Part shown: piece by piece, positions 1 to 10,203 of the stretch
Position numbering within the stretch: the stretch's first letter is position 1
Layout of the letters: every line of letters begins with the position of its first letter
Assembly: GCF_006715495.1 (NCBI RefSeq)
Contig: NZ_VFNI01000009.1
Coordinates: forward strand, 1-64,000
Direction: 5' to 3'
Length of the DNA stretch: 64,000 bases
Origin: Herbaspirillum sp. SJZ106
GTDB lineage: Bacteria > Pseudomonadota > Gammaproteobacteria > Burkholderiales > Burkholderiaceae_D
Position numbers and translations under genes: made by a program
Notes under the pieces: generated by a model
The model's input: the letters and a program-made list of their open reading frames with translations, nothing else
Told to the model about the DNA's origin: nothing
Database searches by the model: none

Positions 1-177
1 CGCAATGTATCGGCGCAGGGGATCACGATCCTGCTGGTGGAGCAGAACGCCAAGCTGGCGCTGGAGGCGGCGCACCGGGGCTATGTGATGGAGTCTGGGC
101 TGATCACCATGGAGGGCAAGGCCGGCGAGATGCTGAACGATCCGCGGGTCAAGGCGGCGTACCTGGGCGAGGGCTGA
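1..177 (+). CDS. livF: Branched-chain amino-acid ABC transporter ATP-binding protein, C-terminal end (partial)
   Basis: This is the last 58 codons of a gene that begins before the window. The visible protein has the end of an ABC ATPase core: a hydrophobic strand followed by VEQN (the region after the D-loop with the switch residue) and then the MESG and NDPRVKAAYLGEG endings typical of LivF-type ATPases. In that family the subunit powers high-affinity uptake of leucine, isoleucine, valine or related amides at the inner membrane, together with LivG, LivH and LivM. A strong hairpin terminator follows within 35 nt of the stop, so this is the last gene of its operon. The substrate cannot be told from the fragment. 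Confidence 0.8.
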   Translation, partial: RNVSAQGITILLVEQNAKLALEAAHRGYVMESGLITMEGKAGEMLNDPRVKAAYLGEG

Positions 178-210
178 GACAGCACGCCCATCACGAACTG
201 CAGCACCATG

Positions 211-247
211 ACGCCGCATGTGCCACGCATGCGGCGTTTCTATTGTT
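211..247 (+). terminator. Rho-independent terminator of the liv-type operon
   Basis: A perfect 10-bp stem (211-220 with 228-237, ACGCCGCATG and its complement) has a 7-nt loop and is followed by the T-rich stretch TTCTATTGTT. It lies 33 nt after the preceding stop codon. Confidence 0.75.
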
Positions 248-380
248 GGGCTTATTGATGGGCTGCTGGCCGTTCCCCATTGCCGCCAATCAAGCAAGGT
301 CAGGCGCCGGCGCATCCGCCTGAACTCATGTCCGTTGCACGCTGTCCCTCCACACACCAGGTCACCGCAAAGGACAGCGC

Positions 381-1406
381 ATGCAACGCGAGCAATGGAT
401 CGACGTTTTCCGCGGCATCGGCATCGTGCTGGTGGTATGGGGCCACGTCTACGGCGGCTACAGTTTCGACCTGATCTTCCTGTTCCACATGCCGCTGTTC
501 TTCTTCATCAGCGGCTACCTGTTCCGTCCGGTCGGCGACATCGCGGCATTCGCCCGCCGCAAGGCGATACAGCTGCTGATTCCTTATGCGGTGTTCCTGC
601 TGGCCATTCACATCCCGCTGGCCATCGACCTGTTTGCCAACAAACCGCACGACCAGGCGGCCCTGCTCGATTTTGCCGGCGACTTGTTGCTGGGCGGCAG
701 CCGCCTGTCGTCGTGGGTGGCGGCGTTCTGGTTCGTGACCTGCTTTTATGCGGTGCTGCTGGTGGAAGCCTGGTTGCTGGGGCGCTATCGCCGCCGCACG
801 CTGCTGTGGCTGCATGCGCTCATGCTGGCGTTGAGTTATGCCAACAGTTGGTTCTTCCCGGCCCTGCAGGTGCCGTGGGCGCTCAATGTGGCGCTGGCGG
901 CGGCGCCGTTCTTCTACGCCGGCTACCTGTTGCGCGCCATGCCGCAGCCACCGCGCACCTACCGCGCAGCGGCACTGGCGGCCGGGCTGGCATGCGCGGT
1001 GCTGGTTGCCAACCGCTACTTTGGCTGGAACCTCGGCCTGGGTTACGACATGAAGGTGGCCCACTATGGCGTACCGGTCCTGACCTTCGCCGCCGCCTTG
1101 GCCTGCTGCGTGACGCTGGTGCGCATCGCCCGCCACATCGCTTCCGGCGATACGCTGGTTGCGCGTTGCCTGGCCGAACTGGGGCAGGCGGCACTGGTGA
1201 TCATGTTCATGCACATGGTGTTCACCATGGGCGCGGCGGCGCTGCTTGGCGAGCGCTATCTGTTTGCCCGTTTTGCGCTGGGCCTCATGGGCAGTTACCT
1301 GGTGTATCGAGAAAGCCGCAAGCATGTATGGAGCCGCGCCTTGCTGCTCGGCTCGGCGACCGATTTCGCGCTGCTGCGCGGGCGCCGCGGGCAGGCGCAC
1401 GGCTGA
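381..1406 (+). CDS. Acyltransferase family 3 membrane protein (fucose-4-O-acetylase-like)
   Basis: The 341-residue protein looks like an integral membrane O-acyltransferase of the acyltransferase-3 superfamily. The N terminus carries the family signature: R11 in the first helix, the conserved histidine H22 in WGHV, then a FHMPLFFFISGYLF segment. About ten hydrophobic helices follow. Such enzymes acetylate or otherwise acylate sugars of exopolysaccharide, O-antigen or Nod-factor-like molecules, using acyl-CoA from the cytoplasm. The start is supported by AAAGGA about 7 nt upstream. No polysaccharide genes adjoin it, so the substrate is unknown. The last 30 residues are Arg-rich and cytoplasmic in character. 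Confidence 0.8.
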   Translation: MQREQWIDVFRGIGIVLVVWGHVYGGYSFDLIFLFHMPLFFFISGYLFRPVGDIAAFARRKAIQLLIPYAVFLLAIHIPLAIDLFANKPHDQAALLDFAGDLLLGGSRLSSWVAAFWFVTCFYAVLLVEAWLLGRYRRRTLLWLHALMLALSYANSWFFPALQVPWALNVALAAAPFFYAGYLLRAMPQPPRTYRAAALAAGLACAVLVANRYFGWNLGLGYDMKVAHYGVPVLTFAAALACCVTLVRIARHIASGDTLVARCLAELGQAALVIMFMHMVFTMGAAALLGERYLFARFALGLMGSYLVYRESRKHVWSRALLLGSATDFALLRGRRGQAHG

Positions 1407-1601
1407 GTCAGGCGGCAGGCCGATGCCGGGCGGTTTCTTGCTTGCCTGATTAAAATTTAATTCAGCAATAAATGGAATGGCTAAATTAAATACTGGTTAT
1501 GACGATCAAATACAGAATTAATATTGGTTGTTCCCGCATAGAATCCGGGTGCGAAAACCGCTTCCAATTCACCGGCATTCACTGATATTTCCAGTCTATC
1601 C

Positions 1602-4600
1602 ATGACCACCGCTGCCCCGACCGCCACCACGGATGACACCTCCGTTTCCTCTCCCGGCCTGCCTTTCGGCGCCTTCCACGCCGAGGTGCAGCACGCTCCC
1701 GGCGCGCTGCGCGCGGCCATTACCGCCGCCTATCGCCGCGACGAATCCGAAGCGGTGCAGTGGCTGCTGGGCCAGGTCAAAAGCCAGGCGCCCTGGCAGG
1801 AGCAGACGCAGCAGCTGGCCAAAAAGCTGGTGCAGCAGGTGCGCGAGAAGCGCACGCGCTCTTCCGGCGTGGATGCGCTGATGCATGAATTCTCGCTGTC
1901 CTCCGAAGAAGGCGTGGCGCTGATGTGCCTGGCCGAGGCGCTCCTGCGCATTCCCGACCGCCAGACCGCCGACCGCCTGATCGCCGACAAGATCAGCAAG
2001 GGCGACTGGCGCAAGCACCTGGGCGAGTCGCCGTCGCTGTTCGTCAATGCCGCCACCTGGGGGCTGTTGATCACCGGCAAGCTGGTCTCCACCAATAGCG
2101 AAAGCAGCCTGAGCTCGGCCATCACGCGCCTGATCGGCCGCGGCGGCGAGCCACTGATCCGCAAGGGCGTGGACCTGGCCATGCGCATGCTGGGCAACCA
2201 GTTCGTCACCGGCCAGACCATCGAGGAAGCGCTCGACAACAGCCGCGACAACGAGAAGCGCGGCTACCGCTATTCCTACGACATGCTGGGCGAGGCGGCA
2301 CTGACCATGCACGACGCCGACGCCTATTACCAATCCTACGAGGACGCGATCCACGCCATCGGCCTCGCCTCCAACGGCCGCGGCATCAAGGATGGCCCGG
2401 GCATCTCGGTCAAGCTGTCGGCGCTGCACCCGCGCTATGCGCGCGCCCAGCAATCGCGCGTGATGGAGGAGTTGCTGCCGCGCCTGAAGCAACTGCTGCT
2501 GCTGGCCAAGCAATACGACATCGGCCTGAACATCGACGCCGAGGAAGCCGACCGCCTGGAGCTGTCGCTGGACATGATGGAAGCGCTGGCGGCCGACCCC
2601 GACCTGGCCGGTTTCGACGGCCTGGGCTTCGTGGTGCAGGGCTACCAGAAGCGCTGCCCGTTCGTGATCGACTACCTGGTCGACCTGGCGCGCCGCAACG
2701 GCCGCCGCCTGATGATCCGCCTGGTCAAGGGTGCCTACTGGGACAGCGAAATCAAGCGCGCCCAGGTCGACGGCTTGGAAGGCTATCCGGTCTACACCCG
2801 CAAGGTGCATACCGACCTCTCTTACCTGACTTGCGCGCAAAAGCTGCTGGCCGCCACCGACGTCATTTATCCGCAGTTCGCCACGCACAACGCGCACACC
2901 CTGGCGGCGATCTGGAACTGGGCCAGGCTGCACAACATCGACGATTACGAATTCCAGTGCCTGCACGGCATGGGCGAGACCCTGTATGACCAGGTGGTCG
3001 GCCAGGACAAGCTGGGCAAGGCTTGCCGCGTCTACGCGCCGGTCGGTTCGCACCAGACGCTGTTGGCCTACCTGGTGCGCCGCCTGCTGGAGAACGGCGC
3101 CAACTCGTCCTTCGTCAACCAGATCGTCGACGAAGCCGTGGCGCTGGACACGCTGGTGGCCGATCCCATCGATACCGTGCGCGCCCAGGGCGGGCTGCCG
3201 CACCCGGCCATCGCATTGCCGCCTAACCTCTACGGGCAGGAGCGCAAGAATTCGGCCGGCATCGACCTCTCCAACGAAGACCGCCTGCGCCAGCTGGACC
3301 AGTTGTTCGGCCGCATGGTCGAGCGCCGCTGGCAAGCCGCGCCGCTGATCGTCGGGGACGTCGCCGCCACTGAAAAGCAGGCCGTGCGCAACCCGGCCGA
3401 CCGCCGCGAAGTGGTGGGCGAGGTCATCGAGGCGACACTGCCGGATGTTGAAACCGCGCTGGCCGCCGCCACTGCTTTCGCGCCGCAATGGCAAGCCACG
3501 CCGGCAGCCGAACGCGCCGCGTTGCTGGAGCGCGCGGCCGACCTGCTGGAAGCCAACATGGCCGAACTGATGGCGCTGGCCGTGCGCGAAGCCGGCAAGT
3601 CGCTGCCCAACGCGATTGCCGAAGTGCGCGAGGCGGTGGACTTCCTGCGCTACTACGCCATCGCCTCGCGCCATGACGGCAATGCGCTAGCCTGGGGCCC
3701 GATGGTGTGCATCAGCCCGTGGAACTTCCCGTTGGCCATCTTCATCGGCGAGGTCAGCGCCGCGCTGGCCGCCGGTAACGTGGTGCTGGCCAAGCCGGCC
3801 GAGCAGACGGCGCTGATCGCGCACCGCGCCGTGCAATTGCTGCATGAAGCTGGCGTGCCGCGCGCCGCGCTGCAACTGCTGCCGGGCCGCGGCGAGAGCG
3901 TCGGCGCCGCGCTGACCTCCGACGAGCGCGTCAAGGGCGTGATCTTCACCGGCTCCACCGAAGTGGCGCAACTGATCAACCGTACCTTGGCCAGGCGCAA
4001 CCATGGTGAAAACGGCGAGCACGGCGACGTGCCGCTGATCGCCGAGACCGGCGGCCAGAACGCGCTGATCGTCGACTCCAGCGCGCTGGCCGAGCAGGTG
4101 GTGGTGGACGTGCTGTCATCCGCCTTCGACAGCGCCGGCCAGCGCTGCTCGGCGCTGCGCGTGCTGTGCCTGCAGGAAGACATCGCCGAGCGCACGATCG
4201 ACATGCTCAAGGGCGCCATGGCCGAACTGCGCATGGGCCGCCCCGACCGCCTGGCCACCGACATCGGCCCGGTGATCGACGCCGAGGCGCAGCACAACCT
4301 GCTGGCCCACATCGAGCGCATGCGCGGCAGCGCCCGCTCGGTGCACCAGCTGAAGCTGGATGCCGCCTGCGAGCACGGCACCTTCGTGCCGCCGACCGTG
4401 ATCGAGATCGACAGACTGGACCAGTTGCAGCGCGAAGTGTTCGGCCCCGTGCTGCACGTGCTGCGCTACCGCCGCGACCAGTTGCCGCAACTGGTCGACG
4501 CCATCAACGCCACCGGCTACGGCCTGACCCTGGGCGTGCATTCGCGCATCGACGAGACCATCGATTTCGTGGCCGGGCGCGCGCACGTGGGCAACATCTA

Positions 4601-5303
4601 TGTCAACCGCAACATCGTCGGCGCCGTGGTGGGCGTACAGCCCTTCGGCGGCGAAGGCAAGTCCGGCACCGGCCCCAAGGCCGGCGGGCCGCTCTACCTC
4701 AAGCGCCTGCAGCGCAATCCGCAGTTGCAGGAAGAGTTGCAAAAGGCACAGCCGACCGCGGTCGCCAACACGCTGCTGGACAGCCTGCTGCACTGGGCCG
4801 GGACGCACGGCCATGAGCGCCTGGCCGCCGCCGGCCAACGCTACCGCGGCGACAGCCTGCTGCAGCGCAGCCTGCTGTTGCCCGGCCCGACCGGCGAGCG
4901 CAACACCCTGGCCTTCGCCCCGCGCGGCCTGGTGCTGTGCGTGGCCGGCAGCGTCGGCACGTTGTTGAACCAGTTGGCAGCGGCTTTGGCCACCGGCAAT
5001 ACGGTGGTGGTCGATGCGGCCAGCGCGGCCTTCATCCCGGCCGGCCTGCCGCAGCAGGTGCGCGCCGCCATCCGCCAGTCGGACAAGCTGGAAGGCGAGC
5101 CGCTGCAAGCCGCGCTGGTGGACAGCCACGCCGCGCAAGCCTGGCGCGGCAAGCTGGCCGCCCGCGACGGCGCGCTGGTGCCCATCATCGTGTGCAGCGA
5201 AGACACGGCGATCCCGCTGTGGCGCCTGCTGGCCGAGCGCGCGCTGTGCGTCAACACCACCGCGGCCGGCGGCAACGCCAGCCTGATGACGATCTCGGTG
5301 TAA
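1602..5303 (+). CDS. putA: Bifunctional proline dehydrogenase / L-glutamate gamma-semialdehyde dehydrogenase PutA
   Basis: The 1233-residue protein oxidises proline to glutamate in two coupled steps at the membrane, passing electrons to the quinone pool and NAD+. The FAD-binding proline dehydrogenase barrel spans about residues 180-520, with GPGISVKLSALHPRY, RLVKGAYWDSEIKRAQ and FATHNAHT. The aldehyde dehydrogenase half (about 570-1040) has ETGGQNA and the nucleophile Cys849 in SAGQRCSALR. A C-terminal aldehyde-dehydrogenase-like domain ends in AGGNASLMTI, as in long PutA proteins. Unlike E. coli PutA there is no ribbon-helix-helix DNA-binding domain at the N terminus, which instead starts with a Thr/Ala/Ser-rich stretch, so this protein is unlikely to repress its own gene. 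The 195-nt upstream region is strikingly AT-rich and probably holds the promoter and an external regulator's site. Confidence 0.95.
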   Translation: MTTAAPTATTDDTSVSSPGLPFGAFHAEVQHAPGALRAAITAAYRRDESEAVQWLLGQVKSQAPWQEQTQQLAKKLVQQVREKRTRSSGVDALMHEFSLSSEEGVALMCLAEALLRIPDRQTADRLIADKISKGDWRKHLGESPSLFVNAATWGLLITGKLVSTNSESSLSSAITRLIGRGGEPLIRKGVDLAMRMLGNQFVTGQTIEEALDNSRDNEKRGYRYSYDMLGEAALTMHDADAYYQSYEDAIHAIGLASNGRGIKDGPGISVKLSALHPRYARAQQSRVMEELLPRLKQLLLLAKQYDIGLNIDAEEADRLELSLDMMEALAADPDLAGFDGLGFVVQGYQKRCPFVIDYLVDLARRNGRRLMIRLVKGAYWDSEIKRAQVDGLEGYPVYTRKVHTDLSYLTCAQKLLAATDVIYPQFATHNAHTLAAIWNWARLHNIDDYEFQCLHGMGETLYDQVVGQDKLGKACRVYAPVGSHQTLLAYLVRRLLENGANSSFVNQIVDEAVALDTLVADPIDTVRAQGGLPHPAIALPPNLYGQERKNSAGIDLSNEDRLRQLDQLFGRMVERRWQAAPLIVGDVAATEKQAVRNPADRREVVGEVIEATLPDVETALAAATAFAPQWQATPAAERAALLERAADLLEANMAELMALAVREAGKSLPNAIAEVREAVDFLRYYAIASRHDGNALAWGPMVCISPWNFPLAIFIGEVSAALAAGNVVLAKPAEQTALIAHRAVQLLHEAGVPRAALQLLPGRGESVGAALTSDERVKGVIFTGSTEVAQLINRTLARRNHGENGEHGDVPLIAETGGQNALIVDSSALAEQVVVDVLSSAFDSAGQRCSALRVLCLQEDIAERTIDMLKGAMAELRMGRPDRLATDIGPVIDAEAQHNLLAHIERMRGSARSVHQLKLDAACEHGTFVPPTVIEIDRLDQLQREVFGPVLHVLRYRRDQLPQLVDAINATGYGLTLGVHSRIDETIDFVAGRAHVGNIYVNRNIVGAVVGVQPFGGEGKSGTGPKAGGPLYLKRLQRNPQLQEELQKAQPTAVANTLLDSLLHWAGTHGHERLAAAGQRYRGDSLLQRSLLLPGPTGERNTLAFAPRGLVLCVAGSVGTLLNQLAAALATGNTVVVDAASAAFIPAGLPQQVRAAIRQSDKLEGEPLQAALVDSHAAQAWRGKLAARDGALVPIIVCSEDTAIPLWRLLAERALCVNTTAAGGNASLMTISV

Positions 5304-5331
5304 GGCGTAGCACCCACGATTCGCCCTCCCG

Positions 5332-5368
5332 CGGGCGCTTCGGCAGCGATGCCGCAGCGCCCGTTTTT
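5332..5368 (+). terminator. Rho-independent terminator after putA
   Basis: CGGGCGCT (5332-5339) pairs with AGCGCCCG (5356-5363), with further partial pairing in the loop and a TTTTTATT run straight after. It lies 28 nt after the putA stop. Confidence 0.8.
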
Positions 5369-5413
5369 ATTGCGGGCGTAAAATACCGTCCTCCGATGGC
5401 ATTCTGGCAATGC

Positions 5414-5441
5414 CTTGCAATCCGCCCGACCAACCCCATCT
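5414..5441 (+). promoter_or_regulatory. Heat-shock (sigma-32 / RpoH) promoter of hslVU
   Basis: CTTGCAA (5414-5420) and CCCCATCT (5434-5441) are separated by 13 nt. This is close to the RpoH consensus CTTGAAA-N(11-16)-CCCCATnT. It lies about 100 nt before hslV, a classic heat-shock operon, so sequence and context agree. Confidence 0.8.
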
Positions 5442-5537
5442 CGAAAAAACGCGGACGGCTCGGCCCGCCCGAATGGGACGAGGGGCGACCCGGCATCCGC
5501 AGGCAGCACACAACGCACATATTGAACAGAGGCAAGC

Positions 5538-6074
5538 ATGGAACAATTTCACGGCACCACCATCCTTTCCGTTCGCCGCGGCAACCAGGTCGCGCTGGGC
5601 GGCGACGGCCAGGTGACGCTCGGCAACATCGTCATGAAGGGCACCGCGCGCAAGGTGCGCAAGCTGTACCACGGCAAGGTCCTGGTCGGCTTCGCCGGCG
5701 GCACGGCCGATGCCTTCACACTGCTCGACCTGTTCGAGGCCAAGCTGGAAAAGCACCAGGGCAACCTGATGCGCGCCTCGGTCGAACTGGCCAAGGACTG
5801 GCGCACCGACCGCATGCTGCGTCGCCTGGAGGCGATGCTGCTGTGCGCCGACAAGGACACGACGCTGGTCATCACCGGCAACGGCGACGTGCTGGAGCCC
5901 AACGACGGCATCGGCGCCATCGGTTCGGGCGGCAGCTACGCGCAGTCGGCCGCCAAGGCGCTGCAGGAAAACACCGACCTGTCGCCGGCCGAGATCGTCA
6001 AGAAGTCGCTGACCATCGCCGGCGAACTGTGTATCTACACCAACCTGAACCACATCATCGAAACGCTCGAATAA
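5538..6074 (+). CDS. hslV: ATP-dependent protease, peptidase subunit HslV (ClpQ)
   Basis: This is the 178-residue peptidase subunit of the HslUV cytoplasmic protease, a two-ring proteasome-like threonine protease that degrades misfolded and regulatory proteins under heat stress. The N terminus reads [15 protein letters not shown]. By comparison with mature HslV (TTIVSVRR in E. coli), the catalytic N-terminal threonine would be Thr7, exposed after removal of a six-residue propeptide. [11 protein letters not shown] and the C-terminal [10 protein letters not shown] are typical of the family and of the contact with HslU. It is the first gene of a pair with hslU (89-nt gap) downstream of a sigma-32-type promoter. 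Confidence 0.96.
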   Translation: MEQFHGTTILSVRRGNQVALGGDGQVTLGNIVMKGTARKVRKLYHGKVLVGFAGGTADAFTLLDLFEAKLEKHQGNLMRASVELAKDWRTDRMLRRLEAMLLCADKDTTLVITGNGDVLEPNDGIGAIGSGGSYAQSAAKALQENTDLSPAEIVKKSLTIAGELCIYTNLNHIIETLE

Positions 6075-6091
6075 GGTGAGCGAGAGCTTGG

Positions 6092-6127
6092 GCCGGGCAG
6101 GGCAAGCATGCCTGCCGGCTCCTTTTT
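6092..6127 (+). terminator. Possible attenuating hairpin between hslV and hslU
   Basis: GCCGGGCAGG (6092-6101) pairs with CCTGCCGGC (6111-6119) with one bulged base, and TCCTTTTTC follows. It may set the HslV:HslU ratio by partial termination. The bulge and short T-run make it weak. Confidence 0.4.
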
Positions 6128-6163
6128 CACCCGACGGACCGCCCCAGCGAAAAGAACATTGCC

Positions 6164-7516
<1,353 letters not shown>

Positions 7517-7522
7517 AGAGCG

Positions 7523-7729
7523 ATGGCCAACAAGGGACTGGCGACGCGGCAGAAGCTGAGTTTCCGCGTGGAGCCCTCGCAGCGCGCATCCAAGCCGCGC
7601 AACCCGGTGGCCGTCGCCGCGCAGCAGCGCGCCGGCGGCGCCGGGCCGCATCGCAAGAGCCAGTCGGGCGAGCGGCAGCAGCTCAAGTCGGAACTGTTGA
7701 AGAAACTGGCGGGTCGCGAAGAAAAGTAG
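7523..7729 (+). CDS. Small basic hypothetical protein downstream of hslU
   Basis: A 68-codon reading frame starts 6 nt after the hslU stop, with AAAGAG just before the ATG, and ends 15 nt before a strong terminator. The product is rich in Lys, Arg, Gln and Ser, has no hydrophobic segment, and is probably disordered with a short C-terminal helix (LKSELLKKLAGREEK). I recognise no family. Tight spacing and a position inside the transcription unit favour a real gene expressed with hslVU. It could still be a chance frame in GC-rich DNA. Confidence 0.5.
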   Translation: MANKGLATRQKLSFRVEPSQRASKPRNPVAVAAQQRAGGAGPHRKSQSGERQQLKSELLKKLAGREEK

Positions 7730-7751
7730 CCGGCCGTTTCGTTGCAGCCTC

Positions 7752-7792
7752 AAAAAAACCTCCGCAGGATTGCTCCTGCGGAGGTTTTTTAT
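7752..7792. terminator. Bidirectional terminator between hslVU and the siderophore receptor
   Basis: CCTCCGCAGGA (7759-7769) and its perfect complement (7774-7784) form an 11-bp stem with a TTGC loop. A-run before and T-run after allow termination on both strands, suiting the convergent genes. Confidence 0.9.
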
Positions 7793-7813
7793 TGCCTGCT
7801 ATTGCTGCCGTGC

Positions 7814-9958
7814 TTACATGTGGTAGCGCAGGGTCAGCGCCACGTTGCGCGGCGCGCCCGGCAAGCTCAGGTTGGGGCTGGTGCCGTGGCCGGAGACGAT
7901 GTAGCCGGTGTTGAAGATGTTGCCGATGTTGAGCTGGATGTCGTACTTGGCGGTGCGGTAGGCCGCCATCGCGTCGGCCGTCACGTAGCCGGGCAGGGTC
8001 ACGGTGTTGCCGGGATTGGCGAAGCGCGCACCCACGGCATTGGCGCCGCCGCCGACGGTAAAGCCGCTGCCCAGGTCCTTGGTCAGCCACAGGTTGGCGC
8101 TGTGCTTGGGCGTGAGGGTGGCGTTCTTGCCTTTGAACGGGACATCGCCGGTACCGTTCACGCTGCGATCCACAGCGATCGAATCGGTAACGACGGCATC
8201 CAGATAGGCGTAGCCTGCCATCACCTTCCAGCCGCCCTTGAGGTCTGCGCTCAGGGTGAATTCCATGCCGTCAGTGCGTTGCTTGCCGACCGGCACCACG
8301 TTGTTGTTGGTTGGATCGGTGGCCTTGATATTGTCACGCTCAAGACGGAAGACCGATACCGTGGCACTGGCGCGGCCATCCAGGAAATCATATTTGGCGC
8401 CTGCTTCGGTGTTGCGGGTCACTTCAGGTGCCAGGTTGGCATTGGTGACCGCCAGCGGCAGCAGTTCGGCGGACGGCTGGAAAGAGCGGCTCCAAGACAG
8501 GTAATAGGACTGAGTCTCGGTCGGCTGCCATACCAGTCCTGCGCGCGGGCTGTAAGCATTGTCGGTGCGCGACAGGTTGCCCGGCGCGGTGCCGCCGACG
8601 ATACGCGATTTCTGCTTGAAGCTGTCGTAGCGCAGGCCGACCAATGCCTTCCATTGCTCGTTCAAAGCGATGCTGTCCTGCAAGTAGGTGCCGAAGGTAT
8701 CGTAGGTGCCGTAGGTGGTGGTCAGTGCGCCTAGCGTGTTGGGATTGACCACCGGCAGCACCGGGTTGAAGATCGACACGGGCGGGAGTCCGGAGCCCGT
8801 ACCGGCGACTGGCACGCCGTTGTAGCTATAGGCATCCTTGCTTTGGCTGCCGAACTCGACGCCATACAGGATCTCGTGTTTGGTGGAGCCCAGCTTCAGT
8901 TTCTGCGTCAGCTCGCTCTGGTTGAACCAGCCATTCTCGTCGCGCACCAGTTTGGCGTGGCTCATGTTCATCGTACCGGCAGCTTCGTTGACGTTGCCGC
9001 TGATGTTGGTGTTGTTACGGTTCAGGTGATAGTCGTAATAACGGAAGCCATTGCGGAACGAGAATTCATCGTTGAAGCGATGCGTGAAGGTCGCCGTGGT
9101 CGACATGACGCGCGACTGGCTGAAGTCGGCGTCGCGCGCATTGGCGGCGCCATAGTAGGTGCCCGGATCCACACTGACCGGGCGGCCATGGTAAGACGGG
9201 ATGCCGAAGTCGGTCAGGCGGCGGTCTTCCAGGTAATCGGCCTGCAGCAGCAGCTTGGTATCGGCGGAGAAACGCAATTCCATCGACGGCGCGATCGCGG
9301 TGCGGTCGATGAATTGCTGGGCGCGGTAGCTGTCGCCGCGTTCCACGGCGCCGGTCAGGCGCCAGGACAGCACGCCGTTGTCGCTGGCGCCGCGCCCCAG
9401 GTCCAGTTCGGCGCGGCGGCCGGCGGTGCTGTTGGCGGTGACGCTGACATCGGACACGTCCACGCCCGGCTTCTTGGTCATGCGGTTGATCAGGCCGCCC
9501 GAGGAGCCGCGGCCATACAGCACGGCCGCCGGGCCCTTGATGACTTCCAGCGTTTCGACGTTGGAGAGGTCGCGGAAATACAGCGCATCGTCGCGGAAAC
9601 CGTCGACGAACTGGTCGCCGATGGCGGTGAAGCCGCGGATGAACACCTGGTCGCGCTGGCCGTCGCCGGTCGACATGCCCAGGCCCGGCACGTTCTTCAG
9701 CACATCCTGCAGCGAGGTGGCGTTCTGGTCCTTGATCACCTGTGCCGGCACGACGTTAATGGTTTGCGGAATATCGCGCAGCGGCGCTTCGCTCTTGGTG
9801 CCGCTGACGGCGGTGGGTGCGACATAGCTGTCGTTGGTGCGCGATCCGCTGACCTGCACCTGGGGCAGGCTGTCTGTCGTTTGGGCGAAACCGGGGGCGG
9901 AGCATGCGGAGAGGGCGGCCAGCACAGCGAGGCGGCCGGGCTTGAGACGGGACTTCAT
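7814..9958 (-). CDS. TonB-dependent siderophore receptor (Fiu/FhuE-like)
   Basis: The 714-residue outer-membrane receptor most likely imports a ferric siderophore, possibly of the catecholate type. A signal peptide ends near residue 26 (GFAQ). The plug domain follows at about 50-160, with DIPQTINVVPAQVIKDQ and IKGPAAVLYGRGSSGG. The rest is a 22-strand barrel. The DIPQTI signature and PGLG segment place it in the siderophore-receptor group rather than the vitamin B12 or colicin groups. The last residues are LRYHM, so the usual terminal aromatic of barrel proteins is not the final residue. A Fur-like box lies 27 nt upstream of the start. No siderophore biosynthesis genes adjoin it, suggesting use of a foreign siderophore. 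Confidence 0.88.
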   Translation of the reverse strand: MKSRLKPGRLAVLAALSACSAPGFAQTTDSLPQVQVSGSRTNDSYVAPTAVSGTKSEAPLRDIPQTINVVPAQVIKDQNATSLQDVLKNVPGLGMSTGDGQRDQVFIRGFTAIGDQFVDGFRDDALYFRDLSNVETLEVIKGPAAVLYGRGSSGGLINRMTKKPGVDVSDVSVTANSTAGRRAELDLGRGASDNGVLSWRLTGAVERGDSYRAQQFIDRTAIAPSMELRFSADTKLLLQADYLEDRRLTDFGIPSYHGRPVSVDPGTYYGAANARDADFSQSRVMSTTATFTHRFNDEFSFRNGFRYYDYHLNRNNTNISGNVNEAAGTMNMSHAKLVRDENGWFNQSELTQKLKLGSTKHEILYGVEFGSQSKDAYSYNGVPVAGTGSGLPPVSIFNPVLPVVNPNTLGALTTTYGTYDTFGTYLQDSIALNEQWKALVGLRYDSFKQKSRIVGGTAPGNLSRTDNAYSPRAGLVWQPTETQSYYLSWSRSFQPSAELLPLAVTNANLAPEVTRNTEAGAKYDFLDGRASATVSVFRLERDNIKATDPTNNNVVPVGKQRTDGMEFTLSADLKGGWKVMAGYAYLDAVVTDSIAVDRSVNGTGDVPFKGKNATLTPKHSANLWLTKDLGSGFTVGGGANAVGARFANPGNTVTLPGYVTADAMAAYRTAKYDIQLNIGNIFNTGYIVSGHGTSPNLSLPGAPRNVALTLRYHM

Positions 9959-9984
9959 GGGATGTCGTATTTATTTGGATAGTT

Positions 9985-10003
9985 AATAGGAATTGTTTTT
10001 ATT
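9985..10003 (-). promoter_or_regulatory. Candidate Fur box upstream of the siderophore receptor
   Basis: On the minus strand AATAAAAACAATTCCTATT matches the AATGAGAATnATTCTCATT form of the Fur box at 13 of 18 scored positions. It sits in an AT-rich leader of an iron-receptor gene. The match is by eye only. Confidence 0.5.
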
Positions 10004-10155
10004 AATATTACTGATTAACTGTAAATCGAGGTAAGGATTTTGCGAGCGGGTGCATGCGTACAACACTCGCGGGGGGATTTGAGGGCGGGGCTTGATGGCA
10101 GCGTGGGCGCCATGCTAGGGCCTGTCGGTTATCGCCCGATGGGAATGCGAGGGGC

Positions 10156-10179
10156 AAAAAAAGAGCGGCCAGTGGCCGC
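10156..10179 (-). terminator. Terminator of the cyaY / GspG-like unit
   Basis: Read on the minus strand, GCGGCC pairs with GGCCGC (10165-10170 with 10174-10179) across a 3-nt loop, followed by a run of seven T (complement of 10156-10162) interrupted by one C. Confidence 0.65.
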
Positions 10180-10203
10180 GGCAGGATCGGAGCGGTGTTG
10201 TCT

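Noticed and set aside
1602..1750. Ribbon-helix-helix repressor domain at the PutA N terminus
   Set aside because: The N terminus is a Thr/Ala/Ser-rich stretch without the domain's pattern, so autoregulation as in E. coli PutA is not claimed.
1596..3674. Very long open frame on the minus strand opposite putA
   Set aside because: It lies wholly across a clear PutA coding sequence; the His/Gln/Val/Arg-rich product is the pattern given by antisense reading of GC-rich genes. The same applies to long opposite-strand frames over hslU, aspS, lysA, the FadN-like gene, the Ton receptor, the cyclase and tpsA.
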